A stretch of DNA of 64,000 bases from contig NC_134929.1 of the NCBI RefSeq assembly GCF_051020765.1, forward strand, positions 24,008,135-24,072,134, read 5' to 3'. This stretch comes from Lasioglossum baleicum (taxonomy: Eukaryota > Arthropoda > Insecta > Hymenoptera > Halictidae). Position numbers and translations under genes: made by a program. The notes beneath the pieces are model-generated. The model ran no database searches and was not told the origin of the DNA. It saw only the letters and a list, made by a program, of their open reading frames with translations. Below, piece after piece: positions 1 through 12,315 of this stretch (within the stretch, counting starts at the first letter, position 1; every line of letters starts with the position of its first letter).

Positions 1-78
1 CTGAGTATAAAAGTGTTGACCTTCATATGTCCTAAACCTAATAGTTAACGAGATCTTATCCAAAGAAAAAAGAAAATT

Positions 79-177
79 GATGAGAAACTGCATGTGACAG
101 TAGCTGGAGGTTGATTCTATGTTATCCAATTGCTAATGTTCACAAATTAACTCTGGTTAATTAGTTATTAAAAATTG
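79..177 (+). repeat. Dispersed direct repeat, copy 1
   Basis: About 98 bp starting GATGAGAAACTGCATGT recurs in the same orientation at 39826-39924 with only a few substitutions. Both copies end in the motif GTTATTA followed by A-rich sequence and ATTG. No terminal inverted repeats or coding potential are visible, so the class is unknown. It is probably a fragment of an interspersed element. Confidence 0.7.
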
Positions 178-2180
178 TCCTTCTCACTAGCATGGAAACG
201 CGACAACTGTGTAGACCACTGAATATAGCTACAATCAGTGGGTACATACAATTATTCGCAAAAGTCACTTACAATTTTTTATTATATGAAGTAAATTTTA
301 TTGAAAAATAAGTATAACATGAAATTCACTAATAAAACGAAAGCTTTTTAAATTAATCTAGTTTTTTAATGCAAAATATACTCATGAATGGCTTTCATTG
401 CCAATATATTGATGGATTTCGAATTTCTTGTACTTTTGTATCTACCATTGTACCTCCAGAACACCCTTAAAACAGTAGATCGATTAAAAACAATTAATAA
501 AGTCCATGCGCTGGTATCAGTTTATTAATATCATTGAAGGAGAGAAGTATTTGAGTAAGTCGTACTTCATTCGAATTTTTTTAGTTCCAGTATCGTTAAC
601 TCATTTTTGTACAGCCAGTCAAAATGTATAGTAACAATTTTACGTCCACAAGAGTTCTAAAAGCGTCATTTTAATTTTGCAAGACTTGTAAAATGAATAG
701 AATTGCAGGACTCGGAAGAGCCGGAACGTCAGCCATTCTTATCACCTCCCTGTGCTATCTAAACTTTTTTGTTGGCGGCCATTCTTTGCAAGCGAAGCGA
801 GAGTAACATTTCCCCAAAATTTAACCGTCTCTTTCTCATGAAGACACAAATGCTGGAAATGTTATCACAATAAACACAATGTCTGACCGAACCATTTGTT
901 TAAACCTCAGAAGTGTTGTTCCCTTTTTGTTCGTAAAATCCTACGGTATCCTTAAATTCATTTAATGTTTCAACAGTTTCGCATCTCGCCCACTCGTTTC
1001 TGTCATGAAAGAATAAATTCCGCATTTGTGAAATTTCGGTTTGATAACTCTGTAAGAATATCTCGTTCAAATGCCAGAATGATCGATGCATTGTACATTT
1101 TATCTCGTGAATTTTCGAACGGAATCTGATCGATTTATATTTCCATTGGCACGAATCGCTGGTTGTTGGAAATTTTCCTTTTTTTTGCGCGGATTAATCC
1201 GCACCGTCGGCGAAATTCCATGGACGCAGGGAAAGAAGTTACACCGCGTACACGCGTCAAAGATTTTATCTGGCGGGGGTGGACTGTCACTGGCATTGTA
1301 CCAAGCGACGCGCGACGCTTGTCACAGCGGAAAAAGGGTCTCCGAACGATTCGAGTTTTCTCGATGGTGTTTCGATTCCTCGGACATGTTATTTCCAATC
1401 CGCCTTAAAAGTTTCAAAGAAATCACGGTCTGGTCTCATTTTCTTCAGCAAGAAGATCTACGAGGAGGGATTTCAGATAGTCGTTAAATCGTTATTAGAG
1501 CTGCCACCGAGAGACGTTCAACGTAATTGGAGAACCGCGACCTCAATAATCCTGCTAGAACCGATTAGTTTGGTCGTGTGACCCTTCTGACAACCAAATC
1601 CGAGGGATTTGTCTATGTGTATTTCATATAAACACAATTTCTGTACGGTTATTTGCATATATCCAATACATATTTACATTAATAAATGAATAACTTTCCT
1701 GCTCCTCGCTTTGGATAATAAATCTTTGGATAAATGAATTCAACATTTAATGTCTTAAATAAACAAATTTAACATCTTTAGAATTGTAATAATTGTGAAC
1801 TAAAATATCTGGAGCATGTAATTTGATCAACAAGGGTAGATTTAGTGATAAAAATATATTGGACACCGTGTCGGGCTTGTCGGAAAAGTGTAATGAAGAC
1901 AAACTCTTTGCTTGTAATAAAGTTTCAAAGTAATACAGCCCATGCAAGCGAAGGTACATCGTGGGTCGTGTATATGTATATTATCATGTCGCAACGGGGA
2001 TGTTCGAATATATCTTCATTTAAAGAGTTTATTTTCAAGAGTATTCGGTCCGCTTCCCAACGAAGTGGACTATCAAATATGTTTGTACATGATACGGTAA
2101 TTAATGTTTGTAACTACCGTATCGAATGTCGGAATGATTCGTGGAAAGGTAGTTTTAGGAATGTATACATTTAAATTTAA
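178..2180. other. Unannotated AT-rich sequence
   Basis: I see no recognisable gene or element here. Short open frames around 1.1-1.6 kb lie in a slightly more GC-rich patch, overlap one another in several frames on both strands, and show no domain. Confidence 0.5.
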
Positions 2181-2814
2181 GGTGGACCTTAGCTATACTT
2201 GATGAAAATTATTTTGCAAAATTTTTTCCCGCACAACCAGCAGAATTAGAATTGTGACAACTATTGAGAAAATGATCTTGAAAAAATTTGGGGCCGATTG
2301 GATCATGGGAAACTGGCGCGCAACGAATTTGAAAATTTTTTTTTGTTAAATCTTGACATAAATATACGTTGGAGTATCATAATCAGTTGTTAATAGAAAA
2401 AACATCCGTGACCTTGAAAACTTCAAAAAATTACCTTGAAAAATTTTTTTTTCTCTGTTACTATATTCATCCTCCTTACATACTACAACTTTTGTTTGAA
2501 GTTTTTTCATATACAATACATAACTAACAGAGATATTAAGGGGCGTAATTTGCATTATTCGGAAGCATACAACTGCGCATGTAGCTGTTTTCATAGCTAC
2601 ACGCTGCCGAATAATACAAATTAAGCCTTGTAAACGGAAAAATAGGATTTTTGAAGCATATGAAAAACCCCGTGTTTGTATTATCGAGAAATGAGATGGC
2701 GAATCCCGCACCCTTGCAATCCTGGAAACGAGTCTACTCCCTTAAATAAATTCAGTTGTCATAATTCTGCGGGTTGTGCGGGAAATATTCTTTGGTCAAA
2801 AAATAAGGACCACC
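2181..2814. mobile_element. Foldback-type non-autonomous element
   Basis: The left end GGTGGACCTTA is matched in reverse complement by TAAGGACCACC at the right end. Further inverted blocks lie inside: a segment with CCCGCACAACC near 2230 pairs with GGTTGTGCGGG near 2771. A central pair with TTGCATTATTCGG and CCGAATAATACAAA surrounds the midpoint near 2577. No coding sequence is present. The arms are degenerate, which suggests an old insertion. The superfamily cannot be assigned because no clear target duplication flanks it. Confidence 0.7.
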
Positions 2815-3063
2815 CTAGTATACATATAGAAGTGATTATTTGAAATTAATCCTGTTGCATATTGTCAAAAGATTGCAATGATTTATTTAACTTAATTTCC
2901 ATTATCAGGTTCGGAAAACTGCGTCAAATGGAACCATTAGATTTTATAACGTCATAAATTCCGGAAAAATGCTATCGTATGTCGTTAAATTCTCCCATAA
3001 GTGTCATCCCAAAATGATGTTTATAGACCGTATTTCGATGATGTTGGAATATGAGTGCATGGT

Positions 3064-3092
3064 TGTGTGTGTGTGTGTGTGGGGGGGGGGGG
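3064..3092 (+). repeat. Compound (GT)n/(G)n microsatellite
   Basis: A GT dinucleotide run passes directly into a run of about 12 G. Confidence 0.9.
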
Positions 3093-3194
3093 AATAAGTA
3101 TATTTATTGGTACTTCTTAAGGTTTCATAAAAATCAGACTTCATTTATAGATTACTTGCGAGTAAATAGTTCCGAAAAGACTATAATTCATATA

Positions 3195-4830
3195 CAGTGC
3201 CCGAAATTTCCATAAAGCCACCTATATTTTGACGTATTTTAAAAAAAAATATTGTCAAGTTTACTACTTTTTCTCATCTACAATTATATGTATTTAGTTG
3301 TTACTAATCATAAATCTACGAGTATCTGCTCGGAAATGTTCACCTTTTGACTGTGTTTACATCTTTTGCTGCACGAAACGAAGTATAAGTGGGAAATTTC
3401 TATAAAACCACTTAGTTTGTGCATAGATTCTGAGTGAATAAGTCCAGCTAGGTACAATAAAAGAAGTGTAACTGTAGTTGAAATGAAAAGATTTGCGTAA
3501 AAATAGATCTGTAAATTTATTGAAATCGTAATATGTTATATGTATTTTAATTTCTCATTAGTAAAATGCCACGAGGACAGTTGTTGACCAGTGAAGAAAA
3601 GGCATCCATTGATGCATATAGGAATATGGGATGTTCTAATCGCAGAATTGCAAAAAAAAATTAATCGATCTTGTACCGTTGTAAATAATTACGTCAGTTT
3701 GGGAAAAGATTATGGCAAAAACCACTCCAAAGGGGGAAATCAGAAGCTGAGCAAGAGACGGCATAGATTGTTAATGAGATCTGCATCAAAAGAATTGAGA
3801 AGTGCAGCACAACTTCGCGTTGAATTAGATTTGTCAGTAACTACAAGACGCGTACAACAAATTTTAAAAAGTTCCAATAGATTTACCTGGACAAAAATAA
3901 TGCAGAAACCAGCACTCAAAGCAGAACATACACAGGCTGGTCTTGGTTTTGCAAAACCACACGCATGTCCTGGTCCAAAGGATGGGAATTTGTTATTTTT
4001 TCTGATGAAAAGAAATTCAATTTAGACGGGCCGGATGGTTTTAAATATTACTGGCACGATTTAAGGAAAGAAAAAGACATAAGAATGAATCGCAACTTTG
4101 GTGGTGGTACATTAATAAAATCTGGACTGCATTTAGAGCTGACGCCAAGACACCAACCTGTCGCATTACTCCTAAAATGAATTCTGAAAAATATACAGAA
4201 TTATTCGACACAATTTTAATACTATTTATTGAAGATATTGGACACGATAACTTCATTTATCAACACGATAACGCTGCCATCCATACATCAAATTACACGA
4301 AACAGTGGTTAGGTGAAAAAAATATCAGGGTTTTGACGTGGCCAGCTCATTTCCCAGATTTAAACCCAATAGAAAATCTTTTGGGGATACTCGCAAGGAA
4401 AGTTTATGGTAATTGCAAGCAATACAGTACTATCAATGAATTATGGAAAGCGGTGAACGAAGCATGGGCATCTATTCAAGAAGGCACACTTCAAAGTTTG
4501 ATTTCGTCAATGCCCCATCGTATTTTCGAAGATATTCGAAGAAATGGCAGTTCTACTAATTATTAATATAGAAATAGAAAAGAACTTATTGTTAATTTTG
4601 AACCTACTTATTTAAAAAATATGTGGCTTTATAGAAATCTCTCGTAGTTTATTTTATATAAAATTATATATTTACGTTTATTTTTATAAATAAATATTAT
4701 TTCAATCGATATATATGTGTTTTTAATACGCCTAAAATGAAATCACACTCAAATTTATTATAAGTACAGAGTAATTATAAGATATTACCAAAAAACGCGC
4801 GTGGTGGCTTTATGGAAATTTCGGGCACTG
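3195..4830 (+). mobile_element. Tc1-like transposon, structurally complete
   Basis: The left end CAGTGCCCGAAATTTCCATA is repeated in inverse orientation at 4803-4830, giving perfect 28-bp terminal inverted repeats. A TA dinucleotide abuts each end (3193-3194 and 4831-4832), the target duplication expected for Tc1/mariner. A second related motif lies inside each end: GTGGGAAATTTCTATAAAACC near 3390 and its inverse near 4622. This is the IR/DR-type pair of transposase binding sites known from some Tc1-like elements. The 1636-bp length is normal for an autonomous Tc1. The encoded transposase is frameshifted, so this copy cannot make its own enzyme but could in principle be mobilised in trans. 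Confidence 0.93.
3566..4566 (+). pseudogene. Tc1-family transposase, frameshifted
   Basis: The frame opens at ATG 3566 (MPRGQLLTSEEKASI), an N-terminal helix-turn-helix region. Homology then moves through three further frames: +1 at a run of nine A near 3651, again near 3958, and again near 4120. The catalytic core survives in pieces: the first Asp in IFSDEKKFNLDG, the second in YQHDNAAIHTS, and the Glu in DLNPIENLLG. There are 34 residues between the second Asp and the Glu, so this is a DD34E Tc1-type enzyme. The family usually has about 340 residues, and the reconstructable span matches. The last frame ends at a stop at 4564-4566. Three separate frameshifts show the copy is dead. Confidence 0.92.
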
Positions 4831-4832
4831 TA

Positions 4833-6022
4833 TTTGATGGATTTTCTTATATAAATAATTTAACTAGTCTTTCCATTAATACAAAATTGAGTAATTAGTT
4901 GAAATCAACACTGTTTAGGAGATAAGCTCTGGAAATATTTTTTATAACGAATATTGTACGTGGGGGTTGAATAAAATTGATAAGGGGACAGATCCACTGA
5001 AAAGTGTGCAGGTCGGTGTCTAAAAATGAATTATTTGTTAAACTTACCAATGATGAGAATGCAAAGGACGTAACCGAAGAGCACCATGTTAGAAAAACCA
5101 TATACACACGCTGCACCACCCTCGGAACCGCGAAACGAAGAATGAGGAGGACACGGTCTCGGAATCGTGGCGTAGCACGCGTGAACCCTTCGACTTTTCA
5201 CGAGACACTGATCTTGGCTTAAGATGGTGATCGTGTTCGCCACGATCTTAACGCACACTGACTGACCGACACACACGATGATTCACGCACACTTGTCGCC
5301 CGTAATTATGACCAGTTGCCCATTGTGCGATTCAGGGATGCTCATGTCGTGACCCACGCGACGCATTCGTTCACTCGTGCACTGGGTCCTCTATCTTTCA
5401 ACATCGTAATTGAATTTTTTTTCTGGATTCAGATTGCAAGGATCTCGATTTTCATACAATTTTTAAGGCAAAGTTTCTCGATTTGGAACGGCAAATATTG
5501 TGACGTACATATAACTTTTTTGCATCAAGGTCTTTGCGTTCGAGTTCTTTGCGTCACTATTTCTCTCGATTATTAATGTAGAAGTGAGATTTTTAATGTT
5601 TTCTGTATGCGTGTAATAATATTTGTATGTGTGTATTATATGTGTGTGTGCGTGAGTCAATTGATGCGATATCGATTGACTACGTAACCAACGATGTAAA
5701 TAGTTAGACAAACAAAACATCACGTCGAGAAAACATTCAAAAAGACGTGTTCAACGATACGATTACGGAACGGAATATTAATTACGGTTACGCAATTAAT
5801 TATTAAAGAGTTTACGTTTATATTGTTATTCTCAGTTGTGTGTTCAATAAATATTTAGAGTTTTAACATCCGTTACTCTTACATTAATATTCGTTTTTTA
5901 TCGTGCTGCTACATTGTACAACATCTCAAGACGACCTCAATCACCTGCAACACCTTCGATGACCTTCAAATGATCTTGAACGAAAAATTAGAAGTGGATC
6001 GTTTTGACTCCTTTAATAGTGT
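4833..6022. other. No gene recognised
   Basis: Moderately GC-rich near 5.1-5.4 kb, then AT-rich with TG-rich stretches near 5.6-5.65 kb. No element ends or domains are visible. Overlapping short frames on both strands around 5.0-5.3 kb look like chance. Confidence 0.5.
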
Positions 6023-6030
6023 CACTATTC

Positions 6031-6711
6031 CAGAGCTGGGGAAAATAGTATTTTAAATAGTCCTATTTATTTTAAAGCATGTGTACAACTTTGAAAATAA
6101 AATATTTTATTTGATGCTCTGTAAGTGAAAATAATAATAATTTATTTGAGGCAGTAATTTTTTTGAAAATAGTATTTTATTTGAAGAATATTGAAAGTAT
6201 TTGTATTTTGTCTTTATTTTCAATTTCAATTTTAAATATTATTGCTGAAAATAATGGTTCGAATTCAATACATTTATTAGTGTAAATCGTTTCTCAACGA
6301 TAAGATAGACTGTAACAAAAGTAGGGTTGAATAATTAAAAGTAAATTTATATAAATTTAATATTGAGGAGATTTTAAAATTACAAGATCATTCAATTCAA
6401 AGTCTGAAGATTAAAATTATTAAGAAGATAAATAATATGTTTATGCGGTTTCTCAGAGTATTATAACAATGCAAAGAGTAAAATATTTTATCTCGTGTTT
6501 CAGAATGTTAAAATAGAAATATTTTATTTCGTGGATTAAATTGTTGAAATAGAAATATTTTATTTTGAGGTTCAGATTGTTAAAATAGAAATATTTTATT
6601 TTCGCGAAATTCTATATCTTATTTAAAATACCATTTTCTTTAAGCAAAATAAAATCTAAAATATTAAATAGTATTTCAAATATTTTTTTCGCCAAATAAT
6701 GCCCACCTCTG
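6031..6711. mobile_element. hAT-type MITE
   Basis: The left end is CAGAGCTGGGGAAAATAGTA and the right end, in reverse complement, is CAGAGGTGGGCATTATTTGG. CAGAG(G)TGGG is a typical hAT terminus. The 8 bp before the left end (CACTATTC, 6023-6030) match the 8 bp after the right end (CACTGTTC, 6712-6719) at 7 of 8 positions, which fits the 8-bp hAT target duplication. The inside is AT-rich and non-coding, including a 36-bp tandem repeat. At 681 bp it is a non-autonomous derivative. Confidence 0.88.
6476..6612 (+). repeat. 36-bp tandem repeat inside hAT MITE
   Basis: Units starting GTTAAAATAGAAATATTTTA begin at 6507, 6543 and 6579, exactly 36 bp apart, with a diverged partial unit upstream from about 6476. 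The repeat is AT-rich and non-coding. Confidence 0.85.
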
Positions 6712-6719
6712 CACTGTTC

Positions 6720-8964
6720 AAATATCGTGTTTTCTCTTTACTGAACGTTGATGACACTGTCACCCTTGAAGAGAAAGAGAGAGCAGAGCAGCCTTCCTCT
6801 TTCTTCGTCTTGTCTAACATTCAGCCAGTTATGTTTAGAGATCATTAAAATAATCCTCTTTCGACTATTATGAATCCTTTGTTAGTACAGTTATTATTGT
6901 TACGATCTGCGAAAACGTGGGATCTGTCCTTGACAAGTAATAAACCGATGAAGTAGTCCGGGTTATTATTTTCTGTTTTCCAAGATTGTTTTCCCATGGG
7001 GGATGGTTTTCTTCTTAACAGGCTCAACGGGTCTGAGTCAATATTGACCGGTGCTGTCTTGTCAGAGTTAAGATATCTTTCAGTTTCTCGACGAGGATTT
7101 ACCTTATTGATCAAAAAGAATGTTTCCGTTTGAAGAGTAATAAGCTATAATAACATAAACACCTACGTGAACACATTATGTATTATGTGTATAGACTCTC
7201 AGTGTGCTCGGAGAAGATCAATTTTCGATATTTTACAGATTTACTTAGAAAATCTAAGATGGAACGATTTATGGCACTATTGAAACAGAAAATTGGATTT
7301 TCGTCATAGAGGTTACGTTGATATGAAGGCAGGCGATTTGATTCATTGTCAGTTCTGAAACCATGGATTTATGTAGGAGTGTTTAGTTTAATTTATTCTT
7401 TTCCCCACTTGCGTAGAGATGGCGTTGGAGAACCGTAGTTCTATCTGCCCAAAGCAAAGATTTAGGAGTGCAAAAGTCAAAAAACCAAACATGGAGTAGG
7501 AGTAACATTTAATACTATTTCTTACATCAACACACATGTCTGTAGAAGTTAAAATTGACACTTTTACTTCTCAAATCAATTATTGTTAAGCGTGGCAAAC
7601 GTTGAACGTAACAGTATGAAAAATAGCATCGAAATAAAGGACATCCTTTTTACCTATAATTTATTGTTTAGAACGTTAATATTGATTCTAATTATAATAG
7701 CCGTGTCCAGAAGTATTAGGAAGATATAAAAATAAAATTAAGCAATTTTTCGGAAATGTTTAAATTATGTTTCTGAAGGAAGTATTAAAAATCTTCTTTC
7801 AATTTGTTGTAGGAAATATTATACTTACGATATTCGCCCGTATTCGCGTTAATTTTTGCATGAATATTAGGAATGGAATATGTAAATAGTTTATGCTTTC
7901 ATCGGTCTCAAGGACACATCTGCCACTTGTAGTTCCCGTTTAAAATTAATATAAAAATTTATTATAAAAACTTCTATTAATTTTTAACATAACTTTAAAA
8001 TTAAATTTATATAAAAACTTTACTTAGGTAATAATTGTTTTAATAATATTTATATAATGCTTATTATTATATGTAAATATTGTCTTCTTTTTATTTTTAT
8101 TATTGTTCTTGTGGTAAATTTCATTTCTGGAAATTATACTTTTGTAAAAAAGAGAATTGTATACAAGTTTCTCTTTCCTGTCATTGTAAATTGAAATACG
8201 TTGCTTCGTCTGCGCTATTTCAAAGCAAAAAAATATTTCAATAAACTTACGGAACTCTGTTAGCCTTCTTTATACTTACTTAATGTGTATAGAACACATG
8301 TAACACAGAATTATCGATTATTAGTAGCGTTTAGACTTATGCACTCCTAAATTCGCCGTTTGGACCATTGTGGGCGGGTCAGAGAAGACTCAGCCGCAGT
8401 TCACATCTCATTACTCGGTCCGGAGATGTCTGACAATTAAGAAACACGACTGAGAACCGTTGCGCCCTATTGCAACGCTGCCACAATGTGTACGTGCATA
8501 GGGTGTCCATCTACCAACACCAGAGGCATTCTTCTATAATTTGTTCAATTTACGCACCGACACGTACCGTACATAGAGTCATTCATCGAGTTATCCATTA
8601 AATCGTTAATCTAATATGTGAATCGACGGCCCGTTTTAAAACGAGGCGACAAACCGTGTGCCCCCATGGACCGTTGTAAACAAATGGAACTGTCACTGTC
8701 ACTGTCATCGACAATCGCGCGCACTTCGAACCACCAGCCGACCTTCTGTCACGAATCGTTGAAAATCAATTTATCGCTAATTCCGATCATTCCGCTTCCA
8801 TCTTCGCATTTCTCCCGAAATTTCGAGAAAACAGTTCTGTCTTCGTATTCTTCTTAACATTCAAAAAATCCTAGTCATCATAGAGACTGTCATCATTAGA
8901 CTGCGGGTTTTTATGAAAGTTAAAAATTTTTTACCTAAATTTCAAACAAACTGGAGTGATATTT
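6720..8964. other. No gene recognised
   Basis: AT-rich sequence with a small GC-richer stretch at 8.35-8.85 kb. Near 8897 a fragment starting AGACTGCGGGTTTTTATG resembles the end of the Tc1-type MITE seen complete at 13.0 kb. I see nothing else. Confidence 0.5.
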
Positions 8965-8986
8965 AACTTCCCGATTTTATAGGGAA
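8965..8986 (+). repeat. Orphan Helentron-like left terminus
   Basis: The 22 bp beginning AACTTCCCGATTTTATAGGG are identical to the left terminus of the Helentron-like element at 30386. No helicase or right end follows, so this is a remnant or short non-autonomous copy. Confidence 0.5.
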
Positions 8987-10411
8987 TTAATTTAGTGATG
9001 CTTTCGGCGCTACAGTTTCGATCATTTAATATTTGTTATATTTGTTTTCTATTGTTATATAATATTATCTCTGTTATGCAACGAGGATTACGTTGTTGTT
9101 ATTATCATTACATTGCGTTGCGACGCGAAAAAAGATCCGAGGGCCACGAGAGAATGAAACTTCCAGTTCTTTAGAAACTAGAGGATTCTACAAGAACAAT
9201 GAATCTAAGCTGCTTCAGTTTTAACGTTGTCCGACAATCACGCCGCGGATGTTATGAATTTATAACACGACCCCCACAATGAAAATGTATATACAAACTT
9301 TACATTTTAATAGCTTTCGCCGTGTCGACGAGAATGTAGGACAATACCGACTGTCGTGTCGCGTGCATTGTTTTTCATATTTTCTCGTAATTGTAGAATT
9401 GTGAAACTAGATTAGCGGAGACAATGACTAGCGTTAACGAGCTATCAACGCGTGTACATACGTTATTGCGAATGGCAACAAAATTAGAAAATATATAGTA
9501 AAAAGGGAGCCAGTTTTCGGTCATTTTAGTGTCAACGTAGAGACTGACCGTTTAAAATGAGCATACAGGAGTTCAATTCGTCCGTTACAATTTAATGGTC
9601 CTCTGATTTAGAGTAAGAAGGTGCCAACACTACAGTCAGCGGCAATATTAAGTGGACACCCTTAAAAATCGCATAGCTTTTTAAAAATTGGCTCAAAGGA
9701 CTTGAATTTTTTAAAGATGTTAGTCCGACTAGTTCGCTAGAGAATAGGTAAACAAAAATTTATTACGATTGCAATTGGTAGGAATCATACAAAATTTAAA
9801 GATGATTTGTCAACTTTTTTATCTGGGCCTGTAACGATAATTTAAAAAATGCGTTTTATAGATTTCGGTAACTTATACGCATACTGAAAATTTCATCGAA
9901 ATCGGTCAACATTGCAATGAGCTACATACGCCGCACAGTGGTCTGGATCGAAGAAGTTTGTGTCATTTAGCTAAAAAGTCAACTTTCTCATATTGATTTC
10001 TAACAAATTTGTATTGCTTCCTAAATGTCAATCAACCTCGAAAATGAAAAAATTAATGCAGTTTACCAAGAATTGTAATTAGGACGAATACTTAAAGATA
10101 GACATTTAGAGATAGGACTTTTCACCAAGAAAATTGCTTCTCTTCTTCGAGGTGCCCTGATCACACCACTTAATATTTCTTATCTTTTTTTTTTGTTTAC
10201 GATGAAGTGCACTCTTTTGTGTTACAAAATTAATATCGACACTGAAAGTTCAAAATATGTTAAAAATTAATATTCAATGAAATAAAAAAATTGGCCAAAT
10301 TTTTTATATTTGACAAGGAATATCTAGAGGGTCATGAAAAATCTTGTTTTATAACAAATTGAGTCATTTTCAGCTTTCTTTCGCGTATATAATCGTGCAA
10401 GAATATTGTCC
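8987..10411. other. No gene recognised
   Basis: AT-rich. A short stretch near 9636 (ACAGTCAGCGGCAATATTAAG) looks like a possible transposon end, but no partner end was found. Confidence 0.4.
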
Positions 10412-10528
10412 TTACAATTTTCTTTCACATTGCAATCTTAAATGAAACTGTTAGATTCCATTAAAAAGGGTTTAGCCATGTACCATAGATTTTTCAAAAT
10501 TATGCAATAATCACCGGTCGGTAATGTG
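10412..10528 (+). mobile_element. TTAA-flanked MITE, right half
   Basis: This segment matches the right half of the complete MITE at 19287-19525, ending in AATCACCGGTCGGTAATGTG directly followed by TTAA (10529-10532). The left terminus is missing. TTAA flanks are characteristic of piggyBac-type elements. Confidence 0.7.
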
Positions 10529-10532
10529 TTAA

Positions 10533-11118
10533 CAGTATGATTTGTACAACTGAGAACTTTGAGATCGCGTATCTCGAAAATAATTGTAGAATAAAAACGG
10601 ATATCAGTAAAAAAACATGATTTAATGATGCCAAAATGAAACGCAAAACATACATTTTCAAAATAAAAAGCTTGTCAGCGTGACGTCGCGCGTCGGTGGC
10701 ACAACTCGGAAACGAAACAGCAGATTGGTACCAATGCACGTTTCAATTCAGCGAGTACAGGACACGCGTTACGGACAGCGAAATTGCTCGGAGCGGGGCG
10801 ACGCGACGCGACGCGACGCGCAGCGTTCGTTTTCAGAGGGAACGATGAGTGGCAGCTTGACCCCTATCCGTAAGCAATCCCCAGGATTTTATATTTCTAT
10901 TCGGATGATAAGTCACGCCACAATTTACCCAGAAATCATAATAAGCTCTTCATCACTGCAGCTGCCCCCGAAAATGCTTGCGGTTCTTAGATCCGCGCTT
11001 CTTCCCCGAAAATCTCTAGACGTTCTCTATAAAAATTCGGTACACATCTATAGGAAATCTCTATGATGATGTAGATCCTCTCGTTGGTCGATCGTATCCC
11101 TTCCATCGTTTAATTAAG
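10533..11118. other. No gene recognised
   Basis: Contains a GC-rich patch with a short GCGAC tandem run near 10797-10820. An open frame from about 10680 to 11066 shows no domain and probably arises from that patch. Confidence 0.45.
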
Positions 11119-11122
11119 TTAA

Positions 11123-11310
11123 CCGTTTGCATTCGGAGGTAGTTTAACTCGAAAATTAAAATTTGTATCATTTTATGGACACGCAATTGATAGAATACCT
11201 CATACAATACTTAAATGTTTAGTGATTGATTAGAGATATCAACATATTTAATAATCTATACAATATTGTGAATAATCGTACAGCAATTTTTAGTGGCATA
11301 CATGACATTC
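11123..11310 (+). mobile_element. piggyBac-type MITE, left part
   Basis: After TTAA (11119-11122) the sequence CCGTTTGCATTCGGAGG and the following ~180 bp align with the left portion of the MITE at 53455-54106, sharing the tracts GCAATTGATA and GATTAGA. The right terminus is absent where the retrotransposon relic begins. Confidence 0.65.
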
Positions 11311-11319
11311 CTCCTCCTG

Positions 11320-12315
11320 CACCCGAAGGTGAGACTCCTTCGAAACATAACATTGTCCCACCTGCAACGACTAATTAGAATGTCTTTGAGACACGACATT
11401 TATTCCACCTTCTCGTATCCCAAAAAGATCACATTCCACCGCTGATTCAAGTTCCCATATCACACAGAAGATTCGTCATAAACCAAGTGAAAGGAATTAT
11501 TCCTCTGACAATCTGTCTGACGCCAATGCCAAGCAGAATAATAGTGACAGGGCTCTCACCCCTAAGAAGAAGATAACAAAATCAGAACCATTAGACATCG
11601 ATCAACAGCTAATTCAAATTAAAAAATACCTAGACGAAAACAAAGACCCGAAATGTCTCCAATACATTCAGCTGAAAAGTTTCATTGACAAATCTACAGG
11701 ATGTGCCAACATCGAACCAATTTGCCACGAATTCGGAGATGATATGAGAAAAATAGCACACACTCTTAGGGGTCCACCTTTCCTCTTCTCAAGGAGAGAG
11801 TCATGAAGAGCAGATTCAACCGACTGTTCAAAAAACTCTCCGCTATTGATGCCTGGATGTCAGATGACAACATGGAAGCTGAAACTTCCGACGAAAACGG
11901 AGAAGACCGCCTAAACTTATTTCCAACTATAGTGCCTGACAAAAATGACTGAATCTATTTTGCAATGGAATATTAACGGTTTTCACCCTCAAAGGGTGAC
12001 TATTAGACTTAAACCCTAGTGCCATCTGTGTTCAAGAAACTAATTTTAAATCGCCCAATAGCTTTACACGCTAGTGGCGGTGTAGCTACATTCATAACGA
12101 ATAATATCGCTACCCAGATAATCTCTCTTAATACAAATTTCGAGGCAATAGCTAATTTTGTATTATTTTCTTTTGGGTATGTTGCCATAATAACCTAAAT
12201 CATTTATACATACAGAATTTTGAAAGACCTCCCTCCCATGTGTACTCGATGTAATACTCTACTTTCGATTGAATATATCATACTGCACTGTCCCCTATCT
12301 CTAGCAAATTAAGTG
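11320..12315 (+). pseudogene. Non-LTR retrotransposon relic (ORF1 tail, endonuclease start, ORF2 tail)
   Basis: The 3' part of a first ORF is readable, with TPKKKITKSEP and QYIQLKSFIDKSTG near 11.55-11.70 kb. It ends KNDWith a stop at 11950-11952, the tail reading IVPDKND. A second ORF begins at ATG 11945, overlapping that stop by 8 bases, the usual ORF1/ORF2 arrangement in Jockey- and R1-type elements. Its start, MTESILQWNINGF, followed by ICVQETNF, carries the Asn and Glu motifs of an AP-type endonuclease. The reverse transcriptase is deleted: by 12.23 kb the sequence reads PPMCTRCNTLLSIE, the zinc-knuckle-like C-terminus of ORF2. Stops and the deletion show it is dead. Confidence 0.82.

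Noticed and set aside
9934..9960. Another Transib-type end (CACAGTGGTCTGG)
   Set aside because: No partner end or 5-bp duplication was found. Similar lone CCACTGTG matches at 27333 and 38540 also lack partners and may be chance.
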